DNA of 5,211 nt, from contig WRLJ01000138.1 in assembly GCA_009777685.1 (NCBI GenBank), forward strand, positions 1 through 5,211, read 5' to 3'. Shown here in pieces: positions 1 to 5,050 of this stretch. The translations under genes were made by a program, and so were the position numbers. The notes below the pieces were generated by a model. The model was given only the letters and a program-made list of their open reading frames with translations. It did no database searches and had not been told where the DNA came from. The stretch comes from Oscillospiraceae bacterium. GTDB taxonomy: Bacteria > Bacillota > Clostridia > Oscillospirales > UBA929. Numbering within the stretch: position 1 is the stretch's first letter; every line of letters starts with the position of its first letter.

Positions 1-21
1 TGTGCGCGAAATACCCCATCT

Positions 22-1317
22 ATGAGTTTTAGCCGCCGTTCCGCTGACAGGGGAGGGCAGCCGCCCCTGCCCGAGCGCATCCGCCCCGCGTCTCTGGACG
101 AGATCGTGGGGCAGACGCATTTAGTCGGGCCGGGAGGGCTGCTGCGCCGCGTCATCGAAAACGGGCATATCCCGAACATGATTTTCTACGGGCCGTCCGG
201 CACGGGCAAAACGACGCTGGCCGGCATCATCGCCGCGCGGACCGACCGCACCCTGCACCGCCTGAACGCCACGCAGGCCGGAATCGGCGACATCAAGGCC
301 ATTTTCGAGGGGCTGGATACGCTGCTGTGCCCGAACGGCGCGCTGATTTATCTGGACGAGATTCAGTATTTCAACAAAAAGCAGCAGCAGTCGCTGCTGG
401 AATTTATGGAAAACGGAAAGGTCACGCTGATCGCCGCCACAACGGAAAACCCGTATTTCTACGTCTACAACGCCATCCTCTCGCGCTCGACGGTGTTTGA
501 GTTCCGCCCCGTCACGCCGGAGGAGGTCCTGCCGGCCGTCGAGCGGGCCATCCGTCTGTGCGGCGAGGAGCTGGGCATGGCGCTGACCGCTGAGGACGGC
601 GTGGCGGAGCATATCGCCCATAGCTGCGGCGGCGACGCGCGCAAGGCCGTCGGCGCGGTGGAGATGCTGGCCAGCGCCCTCCCGCTGGGCGGGGAGCCGG
701 TCCTGCGCATGGCCGACGCCCTGGAAGTCAGCCAGCGCAGCGCCATGCGCTATGACCGCGACGGCGACAGCCATTACGATATCCTCTCGGCCTACCAGAA
801 GTCCATGCGCGGCTCGGACCCCGACGCGGCCCTGCACTATCTGGCGCGTTTGCTGGAGGCGGGAGACCTGCCCTCGGCGTGCCGCCGCCTGCTGGTCTGC
901 GCGGCGGAGGATGTGGGCATGGCCTACCCGCAGATCGTGCCCATCGTCAAGTCCTGCATCGACTCCGCGCTGCAAATCGGGATGCCGGAGGGGTCGTTTC
1001 ACCTGTCTGTGGCCGTGCTGATGGTCGCCACGGCTCCGAAATCGAATACGGCCTCCGGCGCGGTCGGGTCGGCGTGGGCCGACGTTCAGGCGGGCCTGGG
1101 GGGCGACGTCCCCTCCCACCTGCGCGACAGCCACTACGGCGGCGCGCAGAAGCTCGGCCGCGGGCAGGGCTATCAGTACGCGCACAGCTTCCCGAACCAC
1201 TATGTGCCCCAGCAATATCTGCCCGACGCGCTGAAGGACAAGACATATTACACCCCGGGGGACAATAAGTTTGAGCAGGCGCTGAAACGGTACTGGGACG
1301 AGATCAAGGGCCGCTGA
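22..1317 (+). CDS. rarA: Replication-associated recombination protein RarA (MgsA/WRNIP1 family AAA+ ATPase)
   Basis: A cytoplasmic AAA+ ATPase of the clamp-loader-like clade. Family members act at stalled or gapped replication forks. The 431-residue protein shows Walker A GPSGTGKT (57-64), Walker B with LDE (111-113) followed by the RarA-type FNKKQQQ segment, sensor 1 TTEN (140-143), the SRS arginine-finger motif (154-156), and sensor 2 GDARKA (204-209). The C-terminal half carries the family's KSMRGSDPDAALHYLARLL and AEDVGM blocks (helical oligomerisation region) and ends with the usual GYQYAH...YLPDAL segment. Length matches the family (about 420-450 residues). Where E. coli has DEVHRF after Walker B, this protein has DEIQYF, which I recall from other clostridial RarA proteins. 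The ATG at 22 has no visible ribosome binding site, and the frame stays open to the window edge, so the true start could lie slightly upstream. It is probably the last gene of its unit. Confidence 0.95.
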   Translation: MSFSRRSADRGGQPPLPERIRPASLDEIVGQTHLVGPGGLLRRVIENGHIPNMIFYGPSGTGKTTLAGIIAARTDRTLHRLNATQAGIGDIKAIFEGLDTLLCPNGALIYLDEIQYFNKKQQQSLLEFMENGKVTLIAATTENPYFYVYNAILSRSTVFEFRPVTPEEVLPAVERAIRLCGEELGMALTAEDGVAEHIAHSCGGDARKAVGAVEMLASALPLGGEPVLRMADALEVSQRSAMRYDRDGDSHYDILSAYQKSMRGSDPDAALHYLARLLEAGDLPSACRRLLVCAAEDVGMAYPQIVPIVKSCIDSALQIGMPEGSFHLSVAVLMVATAPKSNTASGAVGSAWADVQAGLGGDVPSHLRDSHYGGAQKLGRGQGYQYAHSFPNHYVPQQYLPDALKDKTYYTPGDNKFEQALKRYWDEIKGR

Positions 1318-1334
1318 CCGGACAGAACTTGAAC

Positions 1335-1357
1335 GGCGGCCTGTGGGATATGCCGCC
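1335..1357 (+). other. Hairpin just downstream of rarA
   Basis: GGCGGC (1335-1340) and GCCGCC (1352-1357) can form a 6-bp GC stem around an 11-base loop, 18 bases after the rarA stop. It is followed by TGAAAACAC rather than a T tract, so it is not a convincing intrinsic terminator. It could stabilise the rarA mRNA 3' end or be incidental in GC-rich sequence. Confidence 0.3.
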
Positions 1358-1386
1358 TGAAAACACATTGGCCGGAAGACGTAAAT

Positions 1387-1420
1387 GGGGTAAAAAATAC
1401 CCCTTGCATTTTATAATTTT
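1387..1420 (+). terminator. Candidate rarA terminator, overlapping the next promoter
   Basis: GGGGTA (1387-1392) pairs with TACCCC (1398-1403) around an AAAAA loop. It is followed by the T-rich run TTGCATTTTATAATTTT (1404-1420). The stem is short (6 bp) and the T tract is interrupted, so termination may be partial. The T-rich stretch doubles as the -35 region and spacer of the promoter for the HD gene. Confidence 0.4.
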
Positions 1421-1432
1421 CAAGCGTATACT
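1404..1432 (+). promoter_or_regulatory. Sigma-A type promoter for the HD-domain gene
   Basis: The -35 box TTGCAT (1404-1409) and -10 box TATACT (1427-1432) are separated by exactly 17 bases. Each matches the consensus (TTGACA / TATAAT) at four or more of six positions, and the spacer is AT-rich. Transcription would start near 1438-1440, giving a leader of just under 40 bases before the ATG at 1477. The leader contains the ribosome binding site AAAGGAGAG (1458-1466). Confidence 0.65.
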
Positions 1433-1476
1433 GTGTTGGGTACAGACGTTAATGTTGAAAGGAGAGACCTGCCCGG

Positions 1477-2007
1477 ATGATAAAGGCCATCGGTTCCCGC
1501 AAGCGCGCGGTACGCAAGCCCGACGGGAGCTATCAGACCTTTCTGAGCCTGATCGCCGATTTACTCGATGCCGAACCGGTACAGCGGCTGGACGCGTTTC
1601 CGCACCACGCCGACTCCAGCCGGCTCCAGCACAGCGTCAATGTCGCGTATTACAGCTTTCTGCTCTGCCGCCAGCTGGGGCTGGACTACCGCTCCGCCGC
1701 GCGGGGGGGATTGCTGCACGATTTGTTTTTCTATGACCTGGCAAACAAAAAGGACGGGCCGCAGCACACCTGGCTGCACCCGGAGATTGCCCTCCAAAAC
1801 GCCGAGGAGGTCGCCGAGCTGTGCGACAGGGAGCGCGATATCATCCTCTGCCACATGTGGCCCCGCGCGCATCTGCCGCGCTACCTCGAATCCTTTGTCG
1901 TCAGCCTGATGGACAAGGTCGCCTTCTTCACCGAGGTTGGCCGCACGGTATTCGTAAACCACAAAAGCCCGCGGCGCTCCAATACGCCGGTGAGCGTAAG
2001 GATATAA
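1477..2007 (+). CDS. HD-domain phosphohydrolase-like protein of unknown substrate
   Basis: A 176-residue soluble protein made almost wholly of one HD domain. The metal-binding pattern is complete: H52 (in LQHSVNVAYYS), H81-D82 (in GLLHDLFFYD), H101 (HTWLHPEIA), H126 (ILCHMWP) and D146 (LMDKVAF). These match the histidine/aspartate ligands of the superfamily, so a metal-dependent phosphohydrolase or phosphodiesterase activity is likely. The substrate cannot be read from sequence. It resembles a family of small uncharacterised HD proteins common in Clostridia (YRSAARGGLLHD and the H-P-IAL-NA block); this is from memory, not a search. The ATG is supported by AAAGGAGAG at 1458-1466. The C-terminal 20 residues are basic and have no recognisable fold. 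It has its own promoter and terminator, so it appears monocistronic. No RelA/SpoT, GGDEF or response-regulator domain is attached. Confidence 0.85.
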   Translation: MIKAIGSRKRAVRKPDGSYQTFLSLIADLLDAEPVQRLDAFPHHADSSRLQHSVNVAYYSFLLCRQLGLDYRSAARGGLLHDLFFYDLANKKDGPQHTWLHPEIALQNAEEVAELCDRERDIILCHMWPRAHLPRYLESFVVSLMDKVAFFTEVGRTVFVNHKSPRRSNTPVSVRI

Positions 2008-2018
2008 GAACATAAACA

Positions 2019-2056
2019 AAACCACCGCCTGAACCGTCCGGTTCAGGCGGTGGTTT
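2019..2056. terminator. Bidirectional intrinsic terminator between convergent genes
   Basis: A perfect 17-bp inverted repeat (2019-2035 with 2040-2056; arms begin AAACCACCGCC and end GGCGGTGGTTT) closes on a four-base GTCC loop. It lies 11 bases past the HD gene stop and 11 bases past the stop of the opposing gene. Read on the - strand it is followed by TTTTGTTTATG, a good U tract. On the + strand the tail GGTTTGCGGTTTGC is weaker. It serves both convergent units. Confidence 0.88.
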
Positions 2057-2067
2057 GCGGTTTGCAG

Positions 2068-2718
2068 TTATGAGGATATCCGGTACGGCCCGCTGATAAA
2101 CGCGATCGTCGAGGCGGTGGTTCTGAAGCCGCGCGTGTAGCCGTCGAAGGTCACGACATAACGGTGATTGTACACGAGCGCGGCGCCGGACGCGAGCTCA
2201 TCCCCGGTCGTCGTGTTGATCAGGCCGACGCTGCCCGTGCTGTGTACCGTCGCCGTTCCGGTCCGCAGGAAGAACTCCGCTCCGATGTCCATCGTCACCG
2301 TCCGGTTGGCGGGGATATCCACGCGCACAAACCCTGACGGGAGCGATCCGTCGGGCGCGGACGGAACGGTGGGCATTTTGCTCATCACCTCGTCGGCAAT
2401 CGCCTGTATCTGCGCGGGTGTGAGCGTAACGGAGCCGCCGCCCCCTTCGCCGGCGGGGAGGTAGGAAAGCGCCTCCTCCAGCTGTTTTTTCGCGTCCTCC
2501 AGCCTGGCGGCCAATTGCCGTTCATACTCGTCCAGCTTGGTCTGCGCCATCTGGTCGATGCTGGCCTTCAGCTGCGGCTCCAGCCCCTGCAAATACGACA
2601 CGCTCACCAGCGGGTCGTCCTTGCCGCCCAGCTCCGCCGCCAGCGCCAGCGCGCTGAATACGATCAGCGTCACCAGCAGAAACGCCATTGCGCCGATCAC
2701 CGCTTTTTTCTGTGCCAT
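2068..2718 (-). CDS. Membrane-anchored coiled-coil protein with extracytoplasmic beta domain, function unknown
   Basis: A 216-residue protein I cannot name. The N terminus MAQKK plus one hydrophobic helix (about 6-29) looks like an uncleaved signal anchor, which would put the rest outside the membrane. Residues 46-86 are rich in Leu, Gln, Glu, Lys and Ala with heptad-like spacing and probably form a coiled coil. A Gly-rich linker (GEGGGG, 90-95) and a short amphipathic helix (98-115) follow. The C-terminal 85 residues (130-216) alternate hydrophobic, Thr and Gly residues, with LINTTTGDELASG and a final GPYRI, and look all-beta. I recall similar C-terminal modules (GLINxTTGxxLxxG, ending in an aromatic-Arg-Ile strand) in uncharacterised clostridial surface proteins, but this is unverified. 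The ATG is well placed behind GGGGAGGA (2726-2733). It follows mazF by 60 bases and is the last gene before the shared terminator. Confidence 0.8.
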   Translation of the reverse strand: MAQKKAVIGAMAFLLVTLIVFSALALAAELGGKDDPLVSVSYLQGLEPQLKASIDQMAQTKLDEYERQLAARLEDAKKQLEEALSYLPAGEGGGGSVTLTPAQIQAIADEVMSKMPTVPSAPDGSLPSGFVRVDIPANRTVTMDIGAEFFLRTGTATVHSTGSVGLINTTTGDELASGAALVYNHRYVVTFDGYTRGFRTTASTIAFISGPYRISS

Positions 2719-2719
2719 T

Positions 2720-2724
2720 ATGTA
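2720..2724 (-). promoter_or_regulatory. UACAU motif between ribosome binding site and start codon (possible MazF cleavage site)
   Basis: On the - strand transcript the sequence is GGAGGACUACAUAAUG. The pentamer UACAU is the reported recognition site of B. subtilis MazF/EndoA. Cleavage after the first U would separate the ribosome binding site from the AUG of the downstream gene. That it acts as a site here is inference. Confidence 0.3.
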
Positions 2725-2747
2725 GTCCTCCCCGTATTGATTTGCCT

Positions 2748-2752
2748 ATGTA
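2748..2752 (-). promoter_or_regulatory. Second UACAU motif after the mazF hairpin
   Basis: On the transcript this reads CCUACAUAGG, directly after the hairpin at 2752-2775 and 28 bases upstream of the other UACAU. By eye, no other UACAU occurs on the - strand transcript in this window. A role in MazF processing is inference. Confidence 0.3.
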
Positions 2753-2775
2753 GGGCGGGAGGCTTGTCCCGCCTT
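2752..2775. repeat. Palindromic hairpin between mazF and the downstream gene (REP-like)
   Basis: GGCGGGA (2754-2760) pairs perfectly with TCCCGCC (2767-2773) around GGCTTG. A G-T and an A-T pair extend the stem to 9 bp. It starts 3 bases past the mazF stop. On the - strand it is followed by ACATAGG, not a U tract, so it is not a classical terminator. The GTAGGG-(GC palindrome) form resembles small dispersed intergenic palindromes I recall from Oscillospiraceae genomes, but one copy cannot prove that. Confidence 0.45.
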
Positions 2776-2778
2776 TGT

Positions 2779-3183
2779 TCAGCGTAAACCGAAGCTGACC
2801 TCCAGGGCATTGTCCACCCGCTGCATCAGCCGCGGGTCCAGAGTGCCCATGCGCTCCTTCAGCCGCTGCTTGTCGATCGTCCGGACCTGCTCCAGCAGGA
2901 TCACGGAATCCCGGCTCAAGCCGTAGGTACGGGCGGACAGCTCGATATGCGTCGGCAGCCGCGCCTTGCCGGTCTGGGACGTGATGGCCGCCGCGATGAC
3001 GGTGGGGCTGTGGCGGTTGCCCACGTTGTTCTGTACGATCAGTACCGGGCGGATCCCGCCCTGTTCACTGCCCACCACCGGGCTGAGATCGGCGTAGTAG
3101 ATATCCCCGCGCCGCACGGTCGCTTCGTCGATATGGGGCTGGATGGCCGGCTGCGCGCCGAGCCGTATGATGCTGGCGTCCAC
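2779..3183 (-). CDS. mazF: MazF/PemK-family endoribonuclease toxin (EndoA/NdoA-like)
   Basis: A 134-residue protein whose residues 24-134 align by eye almost throughout with B. subtilis EndoA, a ribosome-independent mRNA endonuclease reported to cut at UACAU. Shared blocks are RGDIYYADLSPVVGSEQGG, RPVLIVQN, AAITSQ, KARLPTH, RDSVILLEQVRTIDKQRL and the C-terminal VDNALEVS helix. The two catalytic residues of the B. subtilis enzyme, R25 and T48, are present as R45 and T68, so activity should be intact. The start is GTG at 3183, supported by AGAGGTG (3191-3197) seven bases upstream. This gives about 20 extra N-terminal residues relative to EndoA. An internal GTG at 3117 would remove them but has no ribosome binding site. 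It lies downstream of alr as in B. subtilis, but no mazE/ndoAI antitoxin gene is present. Confidence 0.93.
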   Translation of the reverse strand: MDASIIRLGAQPAIQPHIDEATVRRGDIYYADLSPVVGSEQGGIRPVLIVQNNVGNRHSPTVIAAAITSQTGKARLPTHIELSARTYGLSRDSVILLEQVRTIDKQRLKERMGTLDPRLMQRVDNALEVSFGLR

Positions 3184-3255
3184 GCGTGTTCACCTCTTTT
3201 TGCGGAATGGCCCTCGTTCGGGCTTGCCTTATCATTGTCCCACAAAAAAAGGTAA

Positions 3256-3261
3256 GTTATA
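3256..3261 (-). promoter_or_regulatory. Possible -10 box for mazF
   Basis: Within the 120-base alr-mazF gap the - strand reads TATAAC at 3261-3256, five of six matches to the sigma-A -10 consensus. No convincing -35 lies 16-18 bases upstream. If used, the leader would be roughly 65 bases and would include a run of eight T. Treat as weak. Otherwise mazF relies on read-through from alr. Confidence 0.25.
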
Positions 3262-3279
3262 CGCGGAAGGGGGGATGGG

Positions 3280-3305
3280 AAACAGAAAACCGGCGGTCCG
3301 GGGTT
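3280..3305 (-). terminator. Weak terminator-like hairpin at the end of alr
   Basis: On the - strand, AACC and GG (3305-3298, two bases bulged) can pair with CCGGTT (3293-3288) around a four-base loop. The T-rich tail TTTTCTGTTT follows. A simpler 4-bp CCGG/CCGG stem is also possible. The stem overlaps the alr stop codon. It is short and bulged, so at most a partial terminator before mazF. Confidence 0.33.
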
Positions 3306-4410
3306 ATCCCTGAATCGTTCTCGGGATTCGCGCGTTGACCGCGCACAGCAGCTCGTAAGGAATCGTTCCGGCCTTTTCAGCCAGCTCATACAGAGGAAGC
3401 GCGCCGTCCCCGCTTTCGCCGAACAGAAGCGCGGGATCGCCGGCGGCGGCGCCGGGAACCTGCGTCACGTCGGCCATCATCAGGTCCATGCAGACCGTGC
3501 CCACGACGGGGCATCGCTTGCCGCGCAGAAGGATTTCCCCTTTGTTGGACAGGGCGCGGGGATACCCGTCGGCGTAGCCGCACTGCAATACCGCCACGCG
3601 CGTATCGCGTCCGGCGGTCCAGCGCCGGCCGTAGCTGACCGTTTCGCCCGCCCTGACGGTGCGCACCATCGCCACGGAGGTCCAAAGCGACATCACCGGA
3701 CGCAAATCCAGTCCGCCGCCGGGGCCGGGCTCGTACCCGTACAGGGCCAGGCCCGTTCGGATCAGATCGCTTGGGTCCGCCTCCCTAAAGTGTATCATAC
3801 CTCCGCTGTTTGCGCAATGGGTGAATTGAAAGATATGCCCCAAACGCGCCAGCTTTTCCCGCGCGGCCGTGAATCGCTCCAGCTGAACCCGCGTGAAGGC
3901 GTCCTCCGGCTCGTCCGATACCGCCAGATGCGTGTACAGCCCCTCCGCGATCAGTCCGGGCCGCCCCAGCCAGGCCGCCAGCTCGTCCGCGCCCGCGAAG
4001 CCCAGCCGCGACATGCCCGTATCCAGCTTGAAATGCGCTCTCGCGCGGAAGCCGCCGCGCTCCGCCGCGTCCGACAGCTCCGCCGCGTGTTCGGGTCCGG
4101 TGACGGTGAGCGTCACGTTCAGGGCGGCCATCTCCGCCGCGCGTTCCGGCGGCGTCCGGCCCAGAATCAAAACCGGCCGGGTCAGGCCCGCGCCGCGCAG
4201 AGCGGCGGCCTCGTCCGCCGTCCTCACGGCCAGCCAGTCGATGCCCATTTCCTCCAGCTTCGCCGAGACCGCGGCCGCACCGTGCCCGTAGGCGTCGGCC
4301 TTGACGACGGCCATCAGCCGCGCCCCGCGCGCGGCTTTCCGGAGTATACGGTAGTTGCGGGCCAGCGCCTGAAGGTCAATGGCCGCGATGATCCGCTCTT
4401 GCAAGCTCAT
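3304..4410 (-). CDS. alr: Alanine racemase (PLP-dependent)
   Basis: Interconverts L- and D-alanine to supply D-Ala for peptidoglycan. A fold-type III PLP enzyme of 368 residues, the usual length. The PLP lysine is K37 in VVKADAYGHG. The second catalytic base is Y279 in CGYADGYPR. R135 in HFKLDTGMSRLGF corresponds to the conserved arginine near the PLP ring in characterised racemases. The HCANSGG (198-204) and CMD (307-309) motifs are also present. The N-terminal TIM barrel and C-terminal beta domain (from about residue 240) are both complete. The ATG at 4410 lies 6 bases after the stop of the upstream lipoprotein gene. The GAGGAG ribosome binding site overlaps that TGA stop and sits unusually close to the ATG (2 bases), which points to translational coupling. 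This Firmicutes gene order (lipoprotein-alr-mazF) supports the assignment. Confidence 0.97.
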   Translation of the reverse strand: MSLQERIIAAIDLQALARNYRILRKAARGARLMAVVKADAYGHGAAAVSAKLEEMGIDWLAVRTADEAAALRGAGLTRPVLILGRTPPERAAEMAALNVTLTVTGPEHAAELSDAAERGGFRARAHFKLDTGMSRLGFAGADELAAWLGRPGLIAEGLYTHLAVSDEPEDAFTRVQLERFTAAREKLARLGHIFQFTHCANSGGMIHFREADPSDLIRTGLALYGYEPGPGGGLDLRPVMSLWTSVAMVRTVRAGETVSYGRRWTAGRDTRVAVLQCGYADGYPRALSNKGEILLRGKRCPVVGTVCMDLMMADVTQVPGAAAGDPALLFGESGDGALPLYELAEKAGTIPYELLCAVNARIPRTIQG

Positions 4411-4416
4411 TACTCC

Positions 4417-4971
4417 TCAATTGAACGTATCCAGCGTCAGCCGGGCCACCTGTACGCCGCCGGCGGCCACCTCGCAGATCAGCGGGGTATGGTCCGGCGC
4501 GTACCAGACGTCAATTTCCAGATTTCCCGTGGCATAGGTCAGCCGGTTCACCGTCTGACCGCGCAGCGGCTCCCGTGCCTCGGCGATGACGTATCCGCCG
4601 CTCCATTGCCGCCGGATTAGCGGAATCAGCTCCAGCGGGGAGAGGGCTGTGCCGGGCAGTTTGCCTGTCTCCAGCACCAGACCGTCGTATTCCAGCGCCG
4701 CCGCCGCTCCGTCTGCCGTCAGCGTCGCGGACAGCCCGCGCAGCAGCTCCGGCGAGGTCACGCGCAGACGCATTTGTTCCGGCTCCGTCTCACATTCCAG
4801 CCCGAAGTCCAGAACGTGGCCGCCGTAATCCACGCGCAGCGTCCCGCTCCATGAAAACCGCTCCAGCGCGGCGTGGTGGGCCTGTATCCGTTCCGACGGG
4901 CGCTCCCCCGCGCCGCACGCGCTTAGAAACAGCAGAAAAACCGCCGCCAGGATGGAAAACCGTCTGAGCAT
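4417..4971 (-). CDS. LolA-like lipoprotein encoded next to alr
   Basis: A 184-residue predicted lipoprotein. The signal peptide is MLRRF, a hydrophobic stretch (7-16), and lipobox LSAC with the modified Cys at 19. The mature protein alternates short hydrophobic strands (WSGTLRVDYGGHVLDFGLEC; MRLRVTSPELLRGLSATL; AALEYDGLVLETG; NRLTYATGNLEIDVWYAPDHTPLICEV), as expected for a LolA/LppX-like half-barrel. B. subtilis has a longer LolA-like lipoprotein, YdcC (about 350 residues), at the same place before alr, so synteny suggests a shortened relative. Sequence similarity to YdcC itself is not obvious to me. I chose ATG 4971 because GGAGGAGGG (4977-4985) lies five bases upstream. The longer frame from GTG 4989 would translate that ribosome binding site as Arg-Arg-Arg. 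Its stop overlaps the alr ribosome binding site. Ligand and exact role are unknown. Confidence 0.8.
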   Translation of the reverse strand: MLRRFSILAAVFLLFLSACGAGERPSERIQAHHAALERFSWSGTLRVDYGGHVLDFGLECETEPEQMRLRVTSPELLRGLSATLTADGAAAALEYDGLVLETGKLPGTALSPLELIPLIRRQWSGGYVIAEAREPLRGQTVNRLTYATGNLEIDVWYAPDHTPLICEVAAGGVQVARLTLDTFN

Positions 4972-4981
4972 CGGAACCCTC

Positions 4982-5040
4982 CTCCGCACCTCGCTGGCCG
5001 TGTCCGGCCGGACAGGGTATATATATGCGGCGAGGCGGAG
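4982..5040 (-). promoter_or_regulatory. Long imperfect hairpin covering part of the lipoprotein ribosome binding site
   Basis: On the - strand CTCCGC and CTCGC (5040-5030) can pair with GCGAG and GCGGAG (4994-4982), 11 bp with a two-base bulge (4988-4989). The arms enclose a TATATATA stretch (5018-5026 region) and the palindrome at 5001-5014. The distal arm includes GGAG of the ribosome binding site (4982-4985). A transcript reading in from the upstream gene could fold over that site, while one started inside the loop could not. Function is inference, and incidental pairing in GC-rich DNA is possible. Confidence 0.35.
5001..5014. repeat. Perfect 14-bp palindrome TGTCCGGCCGGACA
   Basis: A fully self-complementary 14-mer in the 79-base gap upstream of the lipoprotein gene, 30 bases before its ATG and next to TATATATAC. 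The symmetry would suit a dimeric DNA-binding protein operator. As RNA it has no loop, so it would be only the tip of the larger hairpin. No regulator is recognised. Confidence 0.35.
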
Positions 5041-5050
5041 ACTAGACCGG

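Noticed and set aside
121..1368. A 415-codon open frame antisense to rarA
   Set aside because: It lies wholly opposite a clear AAA+ gene. Its product is rich in Arg, Ala, Val and Gln with no recognisable motif, which is typical of third-position GC bias creating antisense frames.
1329..1736. A 135-codon + strand frame spanning the rarA-HD gap
   Set aside because: It has no ribosome binding site, runs through the promoter region, and overlaps the HD gene in another frame where the HD motifs are clear.
3115..3117. Internal GTG as the mazF start, giving an EndoA-length protein
   Set aside because: The bases upstream contain no ribosome binding site, whereas GTG 3183 has AGAGGTG at good spacing. 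It is kept only as an alternative.
3184..3303. A possible hidden antitoxin gene between alr and mazF
   Set aside because: The only ATG-initiated frame in the gap (beginning MIRQARTRAIPQ) has no ribosome binding site, is highly basic and runs into mazF in another frame. It does not look like a MazE.
3790..4620. A 276-codon open frame antisense to alr and the lipoprotein gene
   Set aside because: It crosses two real genes on the other strand, has an Arg/Gln/Pro-rich product and no motif. Codon-bias shadow.
4972..4989. Start of the lipoprotein at GTG 4989
   Set aside because: Translation from there would read through the ideal ribosome binding site (GGAGGAGGG) as Arg codons. ATG 4971 is five bases behind it and gives a normal signal peptide.
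5016..5026. TATATATAC as a definite promoter -10 for the lipoprotein operon
   Set aside because: No acceptable -35 hexamer is found 16-18 bases upstream on the - strand, so it is mentioned only as a possibility inside the hairpin.
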